This document shows positions 1 through 9,105 of a stretch of 64,000 nucleotides of DNA, one piece after another. The notes under the pieces were generated by a model, which worked only from the letters and a program-made list of their open reading frames with translations, was not told the DNA's origin and ran no database searches. The stretch spans positions 4,899,001-4,963,000 of the forward strand of contig NZ_FMHW01000002.1 of NCBI RefSeq assembly GCF_900090325.1, in the 5' to 3' direction. Position 1 is the first letter of the stretch, and every line of letters starts with the position of its first letter. The stretch comes from Micromonospora pallida. GTDB lineage: Bacteria; Actinomycetota; Actinomycetes; Mycobacteriales; Micromonosporaceae. Position numbers and translations under genes: made by a program.

Positions 1-3000
1 CCGGCCCGCCGCTGTCCCGTGTGCGGGGCCGAACAGCCACAGTGGGCCGCGCACATCGCCAAGGTCGAACGCTCCATCGCCGAGATGAAGGTGCGGGAGG
101 CCGAGATCGCCCGCGAGCAGCGGCAGATCGCCCAGAAAATGCAGACGGCGCTCTTCCAGCGGGACATCCTCGCGGCGGCCGGCGAGGAGAAGCTGAAACA
201 GGCCACCAAGCCTCGCCGGGTGCTGCTGCGCCGCCGCGCCGCGCGCCGGACCTCCGATACGCCGACCGGCGCCGCCGCCACCGGCTCCCCGACCGGCTCG
301 CCGACCGACGCCCCGCGCCGGGTGCCCCGCCAGGGGACCGGATCATCGGACGGCCCACCACCGACCACCACCACCGCCGCCTGGCTCGACGCGGACGACC
401 CGGAGCACCCGCCGGAGGCGTCCTCGCGGGAGGTGCAGAACATCCCGCTCGGCCTGGGCGCGCTGCTCATCGGCGTCGCCGCGGTGGTCTTCGCCGGGGT
501 GGCGACGTCCTCGATGGACGCGCTGACCCAGTTGCTCATCCTCCTCGCCGCGACCGCGCTGATGCTGCTCACCGCGCCCGTGGTCGCGCGCCGAGGGCTG
601 GTCTCCACGGCCGAGACGATCACCGCGGTCGGGCTCGTCCTGGTGCCGCTGGACGGGTACGCGCTCTACGCCGTGGCGCTGTCCGGGTCAGGGGCGGTCC
701 CCGGTACGGTCTTCGCCGGGCTGGTCTTCGCGCTCACCGCCGGGGTCGGCTACGGCTACGCACACTGGACGGGCCTGCGGGTGCCCCGCTTCGCCGCCGT
801 GCTCGCCGTCCAGCCGGTGCTGCCGCTGCTCGCCGTCAACCTGGTGGGCGGTGCCGCCGGCTGGGCCCTGGTCTTCACCGTGGTCGCCGCGATCGACCTC
901 TGGCTGGCCCGGTCCCCACTCACCCTCGAACGTCCGGTCACCCCGTCGCTGCCGGACCCGGACTGGGAGCGCCGGGCCACGGCCCGACCGGAGGGCGCGC
1001 CGGAGGAGGCCGGCGAGGTCCTCGGTGACCCCTCGACCACCACCCGAGCGGACCGGACCGTGCCCCGTCCGGCGGCTCCGGCCCGACCGGTGCCCTGGCT
1101 CGCGGGCCTGACCTTCGCGCTGCACGGGGTGGCCCTCGCGCTCGCCCTGGCGTACGCGGTCACCGGGCTGCTGCGCGCGGACACCCCGTTGCCGGTCCTG
1201 GGTGCGGCGGTCGTGCTGCTGCTGGCCGCCGGGGTGGCCCTGGCCGGGGCGCTGGCGCTGCGCCGCCCGCCCCTGCCCGACCTCGGTGCCGCAATCGTCA
1301 CCCTCGCGGTGATCGGCGCGCTGGGTCGGGTCGCCGCGGTCGTCCTGCCCGGCCAGGTGGTCCTGCTGGTCTCCCTGGTGATCGCGCTGACCAGCGTCGC
1401 CGTCCGGGCGGTCCCGGACCGGATCCGGCGCGGGCCGCAGCTCGCCTCGGCGGTGGCGTTGACCGTCACCGGGCTGGTCGTCGGGGCCGGCGCGCTGTAC
1501 GCCGGGATCGCCCCGGTCCGCGCGGCGCTGCCCGCCTGGGCAGCCGATCTCGACCGCTACCCGGCTGTGCTCGACGCGGCCGCCGGTCCGGGCGGCTGGC
1601 AGCTCGCCGTCAGCGCCCTGCTGCTCACCGTCGCGGCGGTGCTCGCACTCCCGACGGAGATCCGCCGGGAGTTCGCGGTGACCGGGGCCGCGGTGACCGC
1701 GCTGGCCGTGCCGGCGTCGTTCGGGCTGGGTTGGGCCGTCGCGCCGTGGCCGCTGGTGCTCACCGCGATCGGCATCGGTGTGGTCGGCCTCTCCGCCCAC
1801 ACCGTCCGGGCCGCCCGGGCGCACGTCCTCGCCGCCGGGGTGGTCGGGCTGGTCGGCGCCGGGGCGTCGCTGGCCCGGCCGGCGCTCACCGCCGCCGTGC
1901 TGCTCGCCCTCTTCGTGGGCGCGGTGCTGGTGACGCTCGCCCCCCGAGTCCGGATCGCCTCGGCCACAGCGGCGGACATGCTCACCGCCTGGGCCGCCGG
2001 GGGCGCGGCGTTCGCCCTGCCGGGCGCGGTGGCCGCCTTCGTGGCCGCGCTGATCCCCGCCGGTCCGGTGCTCACCCCGGCCGCCCAGCGGGAGATCACC
2101 GTCCCGATCCTCGCGTCGAGCTTCCTGGCCGTCTGCGTGACGCTCGGTTACGCGGCGATCGTCCAGGTGTCGCAGCGGGAGATCAGTCCCCCGTTGGCGG
2201 TCGGGGCCGGGCTGGGCGCGCTGGTCGTCGCCGGAGCGGCCTTCGTCGCACCCGGCACCACCTCCGCCGACGCCTGGGTCGCCGCGCTGCTGCTGGGTGC
2301 CGCGCTGCTGCTCTTCCTCGCGCCGACCATCGACGCCCGGGGCCGGGCCGCCTTCGCCCTCGACGGCGCCGACCTCGCCGCGGCGGCGGCCACCGCCGCG
2401 CTCGTCGCCACCCTGCTACGGATCGCGGCGGTGCTCGTCCCCGGCGCGCAGCTGCTGGTCGCGGCGGCGCTGGTGCTGCTGGTCGCGGTCGCCGCCCGGA
2501 CGATGCCCGACGAGTGGCGACGTGGCCCGATCCTGGGCATGGCCGTGGCCGGGGCGATCATCGGTGCGCTGGCCGGCTGGATGGCCCTGCGCGGGGGCTT
2601 CGGGGTGATCGCGGTGCCCGGACCGATCTGGGCGGGGGACCTGACCGGCTGGCCGGCCGCGCCCGTCGGCGGCGCCACCGCGCAGGCCCCGGTGGCGCTG
2701 GTCCTGCTCGGTGTCGCCGCCGCGATCCTCCTGCCCGAGCCCTGGAAGCACGACGTCTCCGGCGCGGCGGCGGTGCTGGCCACCATCGGTGCGCCTGCCG
2801 CGTTCGACCTGCCCTGGTGGTCGCCGGTGCTGGTCGGTGGCACGGTCGCCACCGTCTTCGGGATGGCCGCCGTCACGGCGACCGACCCACGGGCCGGGCT
2901 CTCCCGGGCCACCGTGGCCGCGCTGGTGGCGCTGCACGGGGTCGGTGCGGGGCTGGTCCGCCCGTGGACCACCGCGCTGGCGCTGAGCATCGTGGTGCTG

Positions 3001-4905
3001 GTCGGGGTGACCGTCGCCGGACTGGCCCGGATGTTCGCCGGCCGGCAGACCGAGCGGATCGAGCTGGACGGGATGCCGCCGCACCTGGTCACGATCGGTG
3101 GTCTCGGCACGGCGGCGGCCCTGCTCGCGTTCCCCGGCGTGGTCGCCGCGCTGGCCGCCGAGGCCGGGCACGGCCCCCAGGTCCTGCTCACCGGCGCGCT
3201 GGCCGCGTCCAGCATCGGCGTGGCGGCGGTGGCCGCCCTCCGGCGGCGGGTGCCGCAGTACCTGCCGTACGCGAGTTTCGGCGTGGCCGCCGGGGCCACC
3301 GTCAGCGCGCTGGGGGCGATCCTCACCGGCCTGCCCGTCGGGGTCTTCGCGGCGGCGGCGGCCCTGCTCGGTGTCCTCGCCGAACTGGTCCGGGCCGCCA
3401 CCATGCCCCCGGCCACCTCGGCCCAGCCGGTCGGCCGCTGGTCGGTGCTGATCGACGGGGCACTGCGCCGGATGCCGGACCGGATCGCCGACCGCCGCTG
3501 GCGGGTCAGCCCGGCGGCCGGCGCGCTCGCCGCCGCCGCGCTGCCGATCGCGCTGGCGGTGGCCTCGATCGCACCAGCCCTGGTGGTCGCGCTGGTCGAG
3601 CCGTACGGGACGCTGTCGCGGATCTGGGACGGCCCGCCGCCGCAACTGTTCACGCCGCCGGCCGGCGCGGCCGACCCGACCCACGTGCTGACCGCCCTGC
3701 TGCTCACCGTCTGCGCGGCGCTCGCCGCGACCGCGTTCAGCGGCGGACAGTACTTCCGGGCGATCCCGGTGGTGCTGCCCGGACTCGCGGTCACCGTGCT
3801 CATCGCGCCGATCGCGCTCGGCCGGGGCTGGCCGCAGACCACCCTGGCCGCGCTGGCGGTGTTCGCCCTGGCGATGCTCGGGTTGGCGCTGACCCCACCG
3901 CCGCCCGAAGCCGAGCGGGCCAGGTCGCTGCGCTGGACCCGGGTGCTGACCTTCGGCATCGGACTCGCCGGCGGCGGGGCCGGATTGGCCGGCAGCCTGG
4001 CCACCCGGGAACTGACCGTCTTCACCCTCGCCGGGGCGGTCGCGGTCGGTACGGTCGCCGCGCTGTTCGGCAGCTCCGAGCGGGCCCGCATCCTCGGCTG
4101 GCTGTTCGCCTCGCTGATGGCCCAGTTGCTGGTGCTCACCATCGGCCTGGTCGCCGGGCTCGCCCCGATCTGGTCCGCGTTCGGGGTGCTGGCAGTCGGC
4201 GCGGCGCTCCAGGTGTTCGCCGCCCGGCTGCCCCGACTCCGCCGGCCGGAGGCGCACCGTGAGGCGGCCACCGTGGAGTGGAGCGGGTACGCCGCCGCGC
4301 TGATCGCGCTGGCCCTGGCCTTCGACTCGCCGCGCCACGTCGCCGCTCTGCTGGCCGGCTGGGGTGCGGTGCTCGGGGTGGCCGCCACCCGGCCGGGCCG
4401 CCGCCCGACCGAGCGGCGCATCCTGTTCTGGTCGGTGGTGGGCTGCGAGATCGTCGCCTGGTGGATCCTGATGCGGGTCGCCGACGTGGCGCTGCCCGAG
4501 GCGTACACGCTGCCGTTCGCGGCCCTCGCCCTGCTGGTCGGGGTGCTGGAGCTGCGGGAGCGGCCGGAGCTGAGCAGTTGGGTGGCGTACGGGCCGGCGC
4601 TGGTGGTCGCGTTCCTGCCGACCCTGGCGATCGTGCTGGCCACCGACTCCAGCATGCTCCGGCAGGTGTTCCTGCTGCTCGGTGCGGTGGCCGTCCTGGT
4701 CTGGGGTTCGATGACCCAGCAGCAGGCCCCGGTGATCGTCGGGGCGGTGGTCACCGCGTTCGCCGCGCTGCACGCGCTGTTCAGTTTCGGGCCCTGGCTG
4801 GCGCTGCTCCTGGTCGGCCTGGTGCTGCTGGCGCTCGGCGCGAGCAACGAGCGCCGCCGCCGCGCCCAGGACCGCCTCCAGGCGGCCCTCCGCAGCATGC
4901 GCTGA
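1..4905 (+). CDS. Giant zinc-ribbon multi-pass membrane protein (5' end missing)
   Basis: The frame is open from base 1, so the gene begins upstream; at least 1634 residues lie here. The visible part opens with a CPVCG zinc-ribbon half, then a charged, probably coiled-coil segment (E/R/Q-rich, to about residue 75) and a Pro/Thr-rich linker. From about residue 145 to the end there are dozens of hydrophobic helices in an Ala/Val/Leu-rich repeating pattern, ending in a short basic tail. Similar very large zinc-ribbon membrane proteins of unknown function occur in actinomycetes. No transporter or enzyme motif is recognisable, so no role is assigned. The repeated membrane blocks suggest internal duplication. 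A palindromic element follows the stop codon and probably ends transcription. Confidence 0.8.
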   Translation, partial: PARRCPVCGAEQPQWAAHIAKVERSIAEMKVREAEIAREQRQIAQKMQTALFQRDILAAAGEEKLKQATKPRRVLLRRRAARRTSDTPTGAAATGSPTGSPTDAPRRVPRQGTGSSDGPPPTTTTAAWLDADDPEHPPEASSREVQNIPLGLGALLIGVAAVVFAGVATSSMDALTQLLILLAATALMLLTAPVVARRGLVSTAETITAVGLVLVPLDGYALYAVALSGSGAVPGTVFAGLVFALTAGVGYGYAHWTGLRVPRFAAVLAVQPVLPLLAVNLVGGAAGWALVFTVVAAIDLWLARSPLTLERPVTPSLPDPDWERRATARPEGAPEEAGEVLGDPSTTTRADRTVPRPAAPARPVPWLAGLTFALHGVALALALAYAVTGLLRADTPLPVLGAAVVLLLAAGVALAGALALRRPPLPDLGAAIVTLAVIGALGRVAAVVLPGQVVLLVSLVIALTSVAVRAVPDRIRRGPQLASAVALTVTGLVVGAGALYAGIAPVRAALPAWAADLDRYPAVLDAAAGPGGWQLAVSALLLTVAAVLALPTEIRREFAVTGAAVTALAVPASFGLGWAVAPWPLVLTAIGIGVVGLSAHTVRAARAHVLAAGVVGLVGAGASLARPALTAAVLLALFVGAVLVTLAPRVRIASATAADMLTAWAAGGAAFALPGAVAAFVAALIPAGPVLTPAAQREITVPILASSFLAVCVTLGYAAIVQVSQREISPPLAVGAGLGALVVAGAAFVAPGTTSADAWVAALLLGAALLLFLAPTIDARGRAAFALDGADLAAAAATAALVATLLRIAAVLVPGAQLLVAAALVLLVAVAARTMPDEWRRGPILGMAVAGAIIGALAGWMALRGGFGVIAVPGPIWAGDLTGWPAAPVGGATAQAPVALVLLGVAAAILLPEPWKHDVSGAAAVLATIGAPAAFDLPWWSPVLVGGTVATVFGMAAVTATDPRAGLSRATVAALVALHGVGAGLVRPWTTALALSIVVLVGVTVAGLARMFAGRQTERIELDGMPPHLVTIGGLGTAAALLAFPGVVAALAAEAGHGPQVLLTGALAASSIGVAAVAALRRRVPQYLPYASFGVAAGATVSALGAILTGLPVGVFAAAAALLGVLAELVRAATMPPATSAQPVGRWSVLIDGALRRMPDRIADRRWRVSPAAGALAAAALPIALAVASIAPALVVALVEPYGTLSRIWDGPPPQLFTPPAGAADPTHVLTALLLTVCAALAATAFSGGQYFRAIPVVLPGLAVTVLIAPIALGRGWPQTTLAALAVFALAMLGLALTPPPPEAERARSLRWTRVLTFGIGLAGGGAGLAGSLATRELTVFTLAGAVAVGTVAALFGSSERARILGWLFASLMAQLLVLTIGLVAGLAPIWSAFGVLAVGAALQVFAARLPRLRRPEAHREAATVEWSGYAAALIALALAFDSPRHVAALLAGWGAVLGVAATRPGRRPTERRILFWSVVGCEIVAWWILMRVADVALPEAYTLPFAALALLVGVLELRERPELSSWVAYGPALVVAFLPTLAIVLATDSSMLRQVFLLLGAVAVLVWGSMTQQQAPVIVGAVVTAFAALHALFSFGPWLALLLVGLVLLALGASNERRRRAQDRLQAALRSMR

Positions 4906-4948
4906 ACCCACCGGCCCCGCTGCACTGCCGCCCCGGCCGCCCTCCGGG

Positions 4949-5016
4949 CTGAGGTGGTAGCAGGGGTCCCCTGTTACCGCTTTTTGAGTAGCAAGGGTCC
5001 CCTGCTACCACCTCAG
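4949..5016. repeat. Palindromic element copy A, terminator-like
   Basis: About 29-bp imperfect inverted arms, each containing GGTGGTAGCAGGGG at the outer end, surround a loop containing CCGCTTTTTGAG. It sits between the convergent ends of the giant membrane-protein gene and purE. A second copy lies at 6873-6933 in the opposite orientation, with the loop conserved. The position suggests a bidirectional terminator; the sequence conservation including the loop suggests a dispersed repeat family. Confidence 0.8.
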
Positions 5017-5058
5017 ACAAGAGCTGGCGGGGGTTCGGCGGGGCGGTGGGAACGGCGC

Positions 5059-5550
5059 TCAGGCCAGCGAGGCGCGGAGTGCGGCTTCCTTCTCGGCGAC
5101 CATCTGTTCCAGGCTCGCCTGGTACGCCGTCATCCGCTCCCGGAGGATCGGATCCGCGGCGGCGAGGATACGGACGGCGAGCAGACCGGCGTTGCGCGCA
5201 CCGCCGATCGACACGGTGGCCACCGGCACACCGGCCGGCATCTGCACGATGGAGAGCAGCGAATCCATCCCGTCCAGGTGCTTCAACGGCACCGGCACCC
5301 CGATCACCGGCAGCGGGGTGGCAGAGGCGACCATGCCGGGCAGGTGGGCGGCCCCACCGGCACCTGCGATGATCACCTTCAGGCCCCGGTCGGCGGCCGA
5401 GCGGGCGTACTCGATCATCTTGGTCGGGGTCCGGTGGGCGGAGACGACGCCCACCTCGTACGCCACCCCGAACTCGTCCAGCGCCTCGGCGGCGGCCCGC
5501 ATGGTCGGCCAGTCCGAGTCACTACCCATGATCAGCCCGACCGTGCTCAT
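5059..5550 (-). CDS. purE: N5-carboxyaminoimidazole ribonucleotide mutase PurE
   Basis: A 163-residue class I PurE. It converts N5-CAIR to CAIR in cytosolic purine synthesis, using the product of PurK. The phosphate-binding motif GSDSDWPTM is at about residues 8-16, SAHRTP with the catalytic histidine at about 40-45, and the [12 protein letters not shown] loop at about 70-81. Length is normal for the family. The ATG at 5550 is preferred over an upstream in-frame ATG because GGAGGAGAGG lies 5 bases before it and the family starts here. It follows purK on the same strand, separated by about 100 bp of dispersed repeat. Confidence 0.96.
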   Translation of the reverse strand: MSTVGLIMGSDSDWPTMRAAAEALDEFGVAYEVGVVSAHRTPTKMIEYARSAADRGLKVIIAGAGGAAHLPGMVASATPLPVIGVPVPLKHLDGMDSLLSIVQMPAGVPVATVSIGGARNAGLLAVRILAAADPILRERMTAYQASLEQMVAEKEAALRASLA

Positions 5551-5568
5551 GCTGTCCTCTCCTCCGGC

Positions 5569-5661
5569 TGCGTGGCTCGCGAGCTCATTCCTCGCGCTCA
5601 CCGATCTGGCCCCTTGTTCACGACTGCGGGGCTCGCAAGCTCACTCCTCACGCTCACTGGG
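5569..5661. repeat. Two copies of a dispersed repeat in the purK-purE spacer
   Basis: Two related units follow one another, near 5569-5605 and 5616-5661. Both share GGCTCGC-AGCTC, then a TCCTC-CGCTCAC core. A third relative lies at 40727-40778, where GTTCACGACTGCGGG is shared exactly with the second unit. The element fills the spacer and overlaps the last codons of purK. Its role is unknown. Confidence 0.7.
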
Positions 5662-6817
5662 CATTCCCGTCGCGGAGCCAGCGGGCGGCTCGCGCGGCGC
5701 GCGCCCGTACGTCGTCGAGGTCGGTGCCGAGCACCGTGACGTGCCCGATCTTCCGACCCGGCCGGACCTGCTTGCCGTAGAGGTGCACCTTGGCGCCGGG
5801 CTCGGCCGCGAACAGGTGGTGCAGTCGCTCGTCGATCGGCATCCCACCCGGCTCGCCGCCAAGCACGTTCGCCATCACCACGACCGGCGCGGTGAGCGAG
5901 GTGTCTCCCATCGGGTAGTCGAGAACCGCCCGCAGGTGCTGCTCGAACTGCGAGGTCCGGGCCCCCTCGATGGTCCAGTGCCCCGAGTTGTGCGGGCGCA
6001 TGGCCAGCTCGTTGACCACCAGCCCGGTCGGGGTTTCGAAGAGCTCGACCGCGAGCAGGCCGACCACACCGAGCGCGGTGGCCAGGTCGATGGCGAGCTG
6101 CTGGGCGACGACCGCCAGCTCCTCCGGCAGGTCCGGCGCGGGGGCCAACACCTCGACGCAGATGCCGTCGCGCTGCACCGTCTCCACCACCGGGTAGACG
6201 GCGACCTGCCCGAACGGCGAACGGGCCACCTGTACGGCCAGCTCGCGGCGCAGCCGTACCCGCTCCTCCACGATCAGCGACGTGCCCCCGGCGAGTAGCG
6301 TGTCCGCCAGCTCGGTCGCCTGGGCCGGGTCGTCGACCAGCCAGACGCCCCGGCCGTCGTAGCCGCCCCGAGCCGCCTTGAGGACCACCGGCCAGCCGGT
6401 CGTCGTACCGAAGTCGACCAGGTCGGCGGGGGCAGTGACCGGCCGCCAGGCGGGCACCGGCGCGCCGAGTTCGGTCAGCCGTTCCCGCATCGCGTGCTTG
6501 TCCTGGGCGTACACCAGGGCGTCGGCCGGCGGGTAGAGCTTCACCCCCTCGTCGGACAGGGCGCGGATGTGCTCGGTCGGCACGTGCTCGTGGTCGAAGG
6601 TGACCACGTCGCAGCCCTTCGCGAAGGTGCGCAGCGCCACCAGGTCGGTGTGGTCGCCGTACCGCACGTCGGCGGCGACCAGCGCCGCGCCGTCGTCGGG
6701 GGTGAGGGCGAGCACGCGCAGTGACTGGCCGAGGGCGATCGCGGCCTGGTGGGTCATCCGGGCCAACTGGCCACCGCCCACCATGCCGACAACGGGGAGA
6801 CCGGTACGGGAGTCCAT
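5654..6817 (-). CDS. purK: 5-(carboxyamino)imidazole ribonucleotide synthase PurK
   Basis: A 387-residue ATP-grasp enzyme that makes N5-CAIR from AIR, bicarbonate and ATP; purE is the next gene downstream. The N-terminal GMVGGGQLARM loop is at about residues 11-21, KAARGGYDGRGVW of the ATP-grasp fold at about 145-157, and NELAMRPHNSGHWT near the active site at about 255-268. The ATG at 6817 is chosen over an upstream in-frame start because the family begins just before the GGGQLARM loop. TAGGCT, a possible -10 box, ends 10 bases before this ATG and there is no clear Shine-Dalgarno, so the mRNA may be nearly leaderless. Confidence 0.95.
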   Translation of the reverse strand: MDSRTGLPVVGMVGGGQLARMTHQAAIALGQSLRVLALTPDDGAALVAADVRYGDHTDLVALRTFAKGCDVVTFDHEHVPTEHIRALSDEGVKLYPPADALVYAQDKHAMRERLTELGAPVPAWRPVTAPADLVDFGTTTGWPVVLKAARGGYDGRGVWLVDDPAQATELADTLLAGGTSLIVEERVRLRRELAVQVARSPFGQVAVYPVVETVQRDGICVEVLAPAPDLPEELAVVAQQLAIDLATALGVVGLLAVELFETPTGLVVNELAMRPHNSGHWTIEGARTSQFEQHLRAVLDYPMGDTSLTAPVVVMANVLGGEPGGMPIDERLHHLFAAEPGAKVHLYGKQVRPGRKIGHVTVLGTDLDDVRARAARAARWLRDGNAQ

Positions 6818-6872
6818 AGCGGCGCCCAGCCTATCCGGGCCGCCCTGGGTGCCGGCACGCACCGCCTGACCT

Positions 6873-6933
6873 GGGTTGCAGGGGTCCCCTGCTACGCAAA
6901 AAGCGGTAACAAGGGTCCCCTCCTACCACCCCA
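6873..6933. repeat. Palindromic element copy B, inverted relative to copy A
   Basis: The reverse complement aligns with copy A at 4949-5016, including the loop GTTACCGCTTTTTG followed by GTAGCA. It lies directly after the stop codon of the DUF255 gene and before purK, which is again a terminator position. Together the two copies bracket the purE-purK pair. Confidence 0.78.
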
Positions 6934-6945
6934 GCCGGGTGTGGG

Positions 6946-8985
6946 CTACGTGAACTGGGTGAGCAGGTCGTCGACGGTGGTGACCGGGCGTTGGCAGACG
7001 AAACCCTGACAGACGTACGCCGTGGCGCGGCCGTCGACCATCGGGCGGTCCGCGAGCAGCGGCACCCCGGGCTGGTCCGGCCGGCCGGCGACGACCACCG
7101 CCCCGGGCGGGGCGTGCCGGTACGCTGCGGCGACCAGCGGGTCCCCGGCCGGGTCGTCGGTGACCACGGCGATCTCATACGGACCGGAGAGCAGCGCCTC
7201 GCCGACGGCTGCCGCGTACCCGGTGAACCGGGCGTGCCGACCGACCAGCGGGGCGACGGTGGCCAGGGCGGCCTCGGCGGCCTCCCGGTAGCGGGTCAGC
7301 CCGGTCAACGCCGCGTAGCTGACCAGCGCCGCGACGATCGCCGAGCGGCCGGACGGGGTGGCGTTGTCGGTCGGGTCGGCCGGCCGGGTGACCAGCCGTT
7401 CGGCGTCGTCGGCGGTGTCGTAGAAGCCGCCGTCAGGCGCGGCGAACCGGGCCAGCGCGGTGTCCAGCAGCCCGCCGGCCAGGTCCAGCCAGCGTCCCTC
7501 GCCGGTGAGCTGGTGCATCGCGCAGAACGCCTCGGCCACACAGCCGTAGTCCTCCAGCACGCCAGCCGGTTCGCCGACCACGCCGTCCCGGGAGACCCGG
7601 CGCAGCCGGCCGTCGACGAGGTGCACGGTGGCGAGATGCTCGGCCGCGTCCCGCATCGCGCCGTCGGCGACGATGGTGACGCCCTCCAGCAGGTTGTCCT
7701 CCGTGTCCTCGCCGGCCGCGCCCCGGGTCTCGACCAGGCGGACGAACTCCGCGATGGCGGTGATCGCCAGGCCGTTCCAGGCCGCGACCACCTTGTCGTC
7801 GCGGGCCGGTTGGGGGCGGGTGTCCCGGGCGGCGAGCAGCCGGCGGACGACGTCCTGCCAGCGGGCCTGCACCGCCGGGTCGGCGTCGTCGACGTCCCGG
7901 GCCAGCCGCAACACGCTCGTGCCGGCTTCGAAGGTGCCGGTGGAGGTGACCCCGAACAGGTCGGCGGCGAAGCGGCCGTCCTGCTCGCCCAGCACCTCGA
8001 CGAGCTGGGCCGGGGTCCAGACGTAGGTGAGTCCCTCGACGCCCTCGGTGTCCGCGTCGAGGGCGGAGGCGAAGCCCTCGCCGGGGCGGTGCAGCTCGTC
8101 GGCGATGAACCGGGCGGTGTCCCGGGCCACCCGGGCGGCCAGGGGATCCCCGGTGAGTCGCCAGAGCTGGGTGTAGACCCGCAGCAGCAGGGCGTTGTCG
8201 TAGAGCATCTTCTCGAAGTGCGGCACGGTCCAGTGGCCGTCCACCGAGTACCGGGCGAACCCGCCGGCGAGCTGGTCGTGGAGGCCACCCCGGGCCATCG
8301 CCTCGCAGGTGTGCCGGACGATCTCCAGCGCCTGCCGGGAGCCGGTGCGCTGATGGTGCCGGAGCAGCGCGAGCAGGTTCATATGCGGCGGGAACTTCGG
8401 TGCGCCGCCGAACCCGCCGTTCGTGGCGTCGTACTCGCTGGCGAGCTGGTCGGTGGCGGCGTCGAGCAGTTCGGCGGTGAGCGGGGCGGTGAGGCCGCCG
8501 ACGGCCTGCGCGCCGCCGATCGCCTCGACCACCGCGGCCCCCTGCCGGAGTACGGCGTCGCGCTGCTCCCGCCAGGCGGTGCCGACCGACTCGAGCAACC
8601 GGACGAAGTTGGGCTTGGGGAAGTACGTGCCGCAGAAGAACGGGGTGCCGTCCGGGGTGGCGAAGACCGTCATTGGCCAGCCACCCTGCCCGGTCATCGC
8701 CTGGGTGGCGATCATGTAGACCGCGTCGACGTCCGGCCGCTCCTCCCGGTCCACCTTGATCGCCACGAAGCCCTCGTCGATCAGGCGACCCACGGCCTCG
8801 TCCTCGAAGGACTCGTGCGCCATGACGTGGCACCAGTGGCAGGCCGAGTAGCCGATCGAGACGAGCACCGGCACGTCGCGCCGTTTCGCCTCGGCGAACG
8901 CCTCGTCGCACCAGGGCCACCAGTCGACCGGGTTGTCGGCGTGCTGGAGGAGGTACGGACTGGTGGCTTTGGCGAGTCGATTCAC
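6946..8985 (-). CDS. DUF255 thioredoxin-like / six-hairpin glycosidase-fold protein (YyaL/SPATA20 family)
   Basis: A 679-residue cytosolic protein. The N-terminal thioredoxin-like domain carries the hallmark NPVDWWPW at about residues 17-24 and SACHWCHVM (CxxC) at about 46-54. The remainder is the alpha/alpha-barrel region with the family motif [10 protein letters not shown]. The family (spermatogenesis-associated protein 20, YyaL) is widespread but its reaction is not established; a redox or sugar-epimerase-like role has been proposed from folds. The start is GTG; TATCGT, a possible -10 box, ends 6 bases upstream and there is no Shine-Dalgarno, so a leaderless transcript is likely. Length matches the family. 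Confidence 0.92.
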   Translation of the reverse strand: MNRLAKATSPYLLQHADNPVDWWPWCDEAFAEAKRRDVPVLVSIGYSACHWCHVMAHESFEDEAVGRLIDEGFVAIKVDREERPDVDAVYMIATQAMTGQGGWPMTVFATPDGTPFFCGTYFPKPNFVRLLESVGTAWREQRDAVLRQGAAVVEAIGGAQAVGGLTAPLTAELLDAATDQLASEYDATNGGFGGAPKFPPHMNLLALLRHHQRTGSRQALEIVRHTCEAMARGGLHDQLAGGFARYSVDGHWTVPHFEKMLYDNALLLRVYTQLWRLTGDPLAARVARDTARFIADELHRPGEGFASALDADTEGVEGLTYVWTPAQLVEVLGEQDGRFAADLFGVTSTGTFEAGTSVLRLARDVDDADPAVQARWQDVVRRLLAARDTRPQPARDDKVVAAWNGLAITAIAEFVRLVETRGAAGEDTEDNLLEGVTIVADGAMRDAAEHLATVHLVDGRLRRVSRDGVVGEPAGVLEDYGCVAEAFCAMHQLTGEGRWLDLAGGLLDTALARFAAPDGGFYDTADDAERLVTRPADPTDNATPSGRSAIVAALVSYAALTGLTRYREAAEAALATVAPLVGRHARFTGYAAAVGEALLSGPYEIAVVTDDPAGDPLVAAAYRHAPPGAVVVAGRPDQPGVPLLADRPMVDGRATAYVCQGFVCQRPVTTVDDLLTQFT

Positions 8986-9105
8986 CGCACGACGATAATC
9001 CGTACGGCAAGCACGGATTGCGGCAACTCGGGCTCATACCGGCGCGGGACACCCCGACATGCCGCAACTGGAGTGGATCGAGGGCGACCGGCGATGGCGC
9101 GGCGG

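Noticed and set aside
2148..4925. Long minus-strand open frames opposite the giant membrane-protein gene
   Set aside because: They are Ser/Arg/Pro-rich shadows of the strongly biased plus-strand gene, with no motif or ribosome-binding site.
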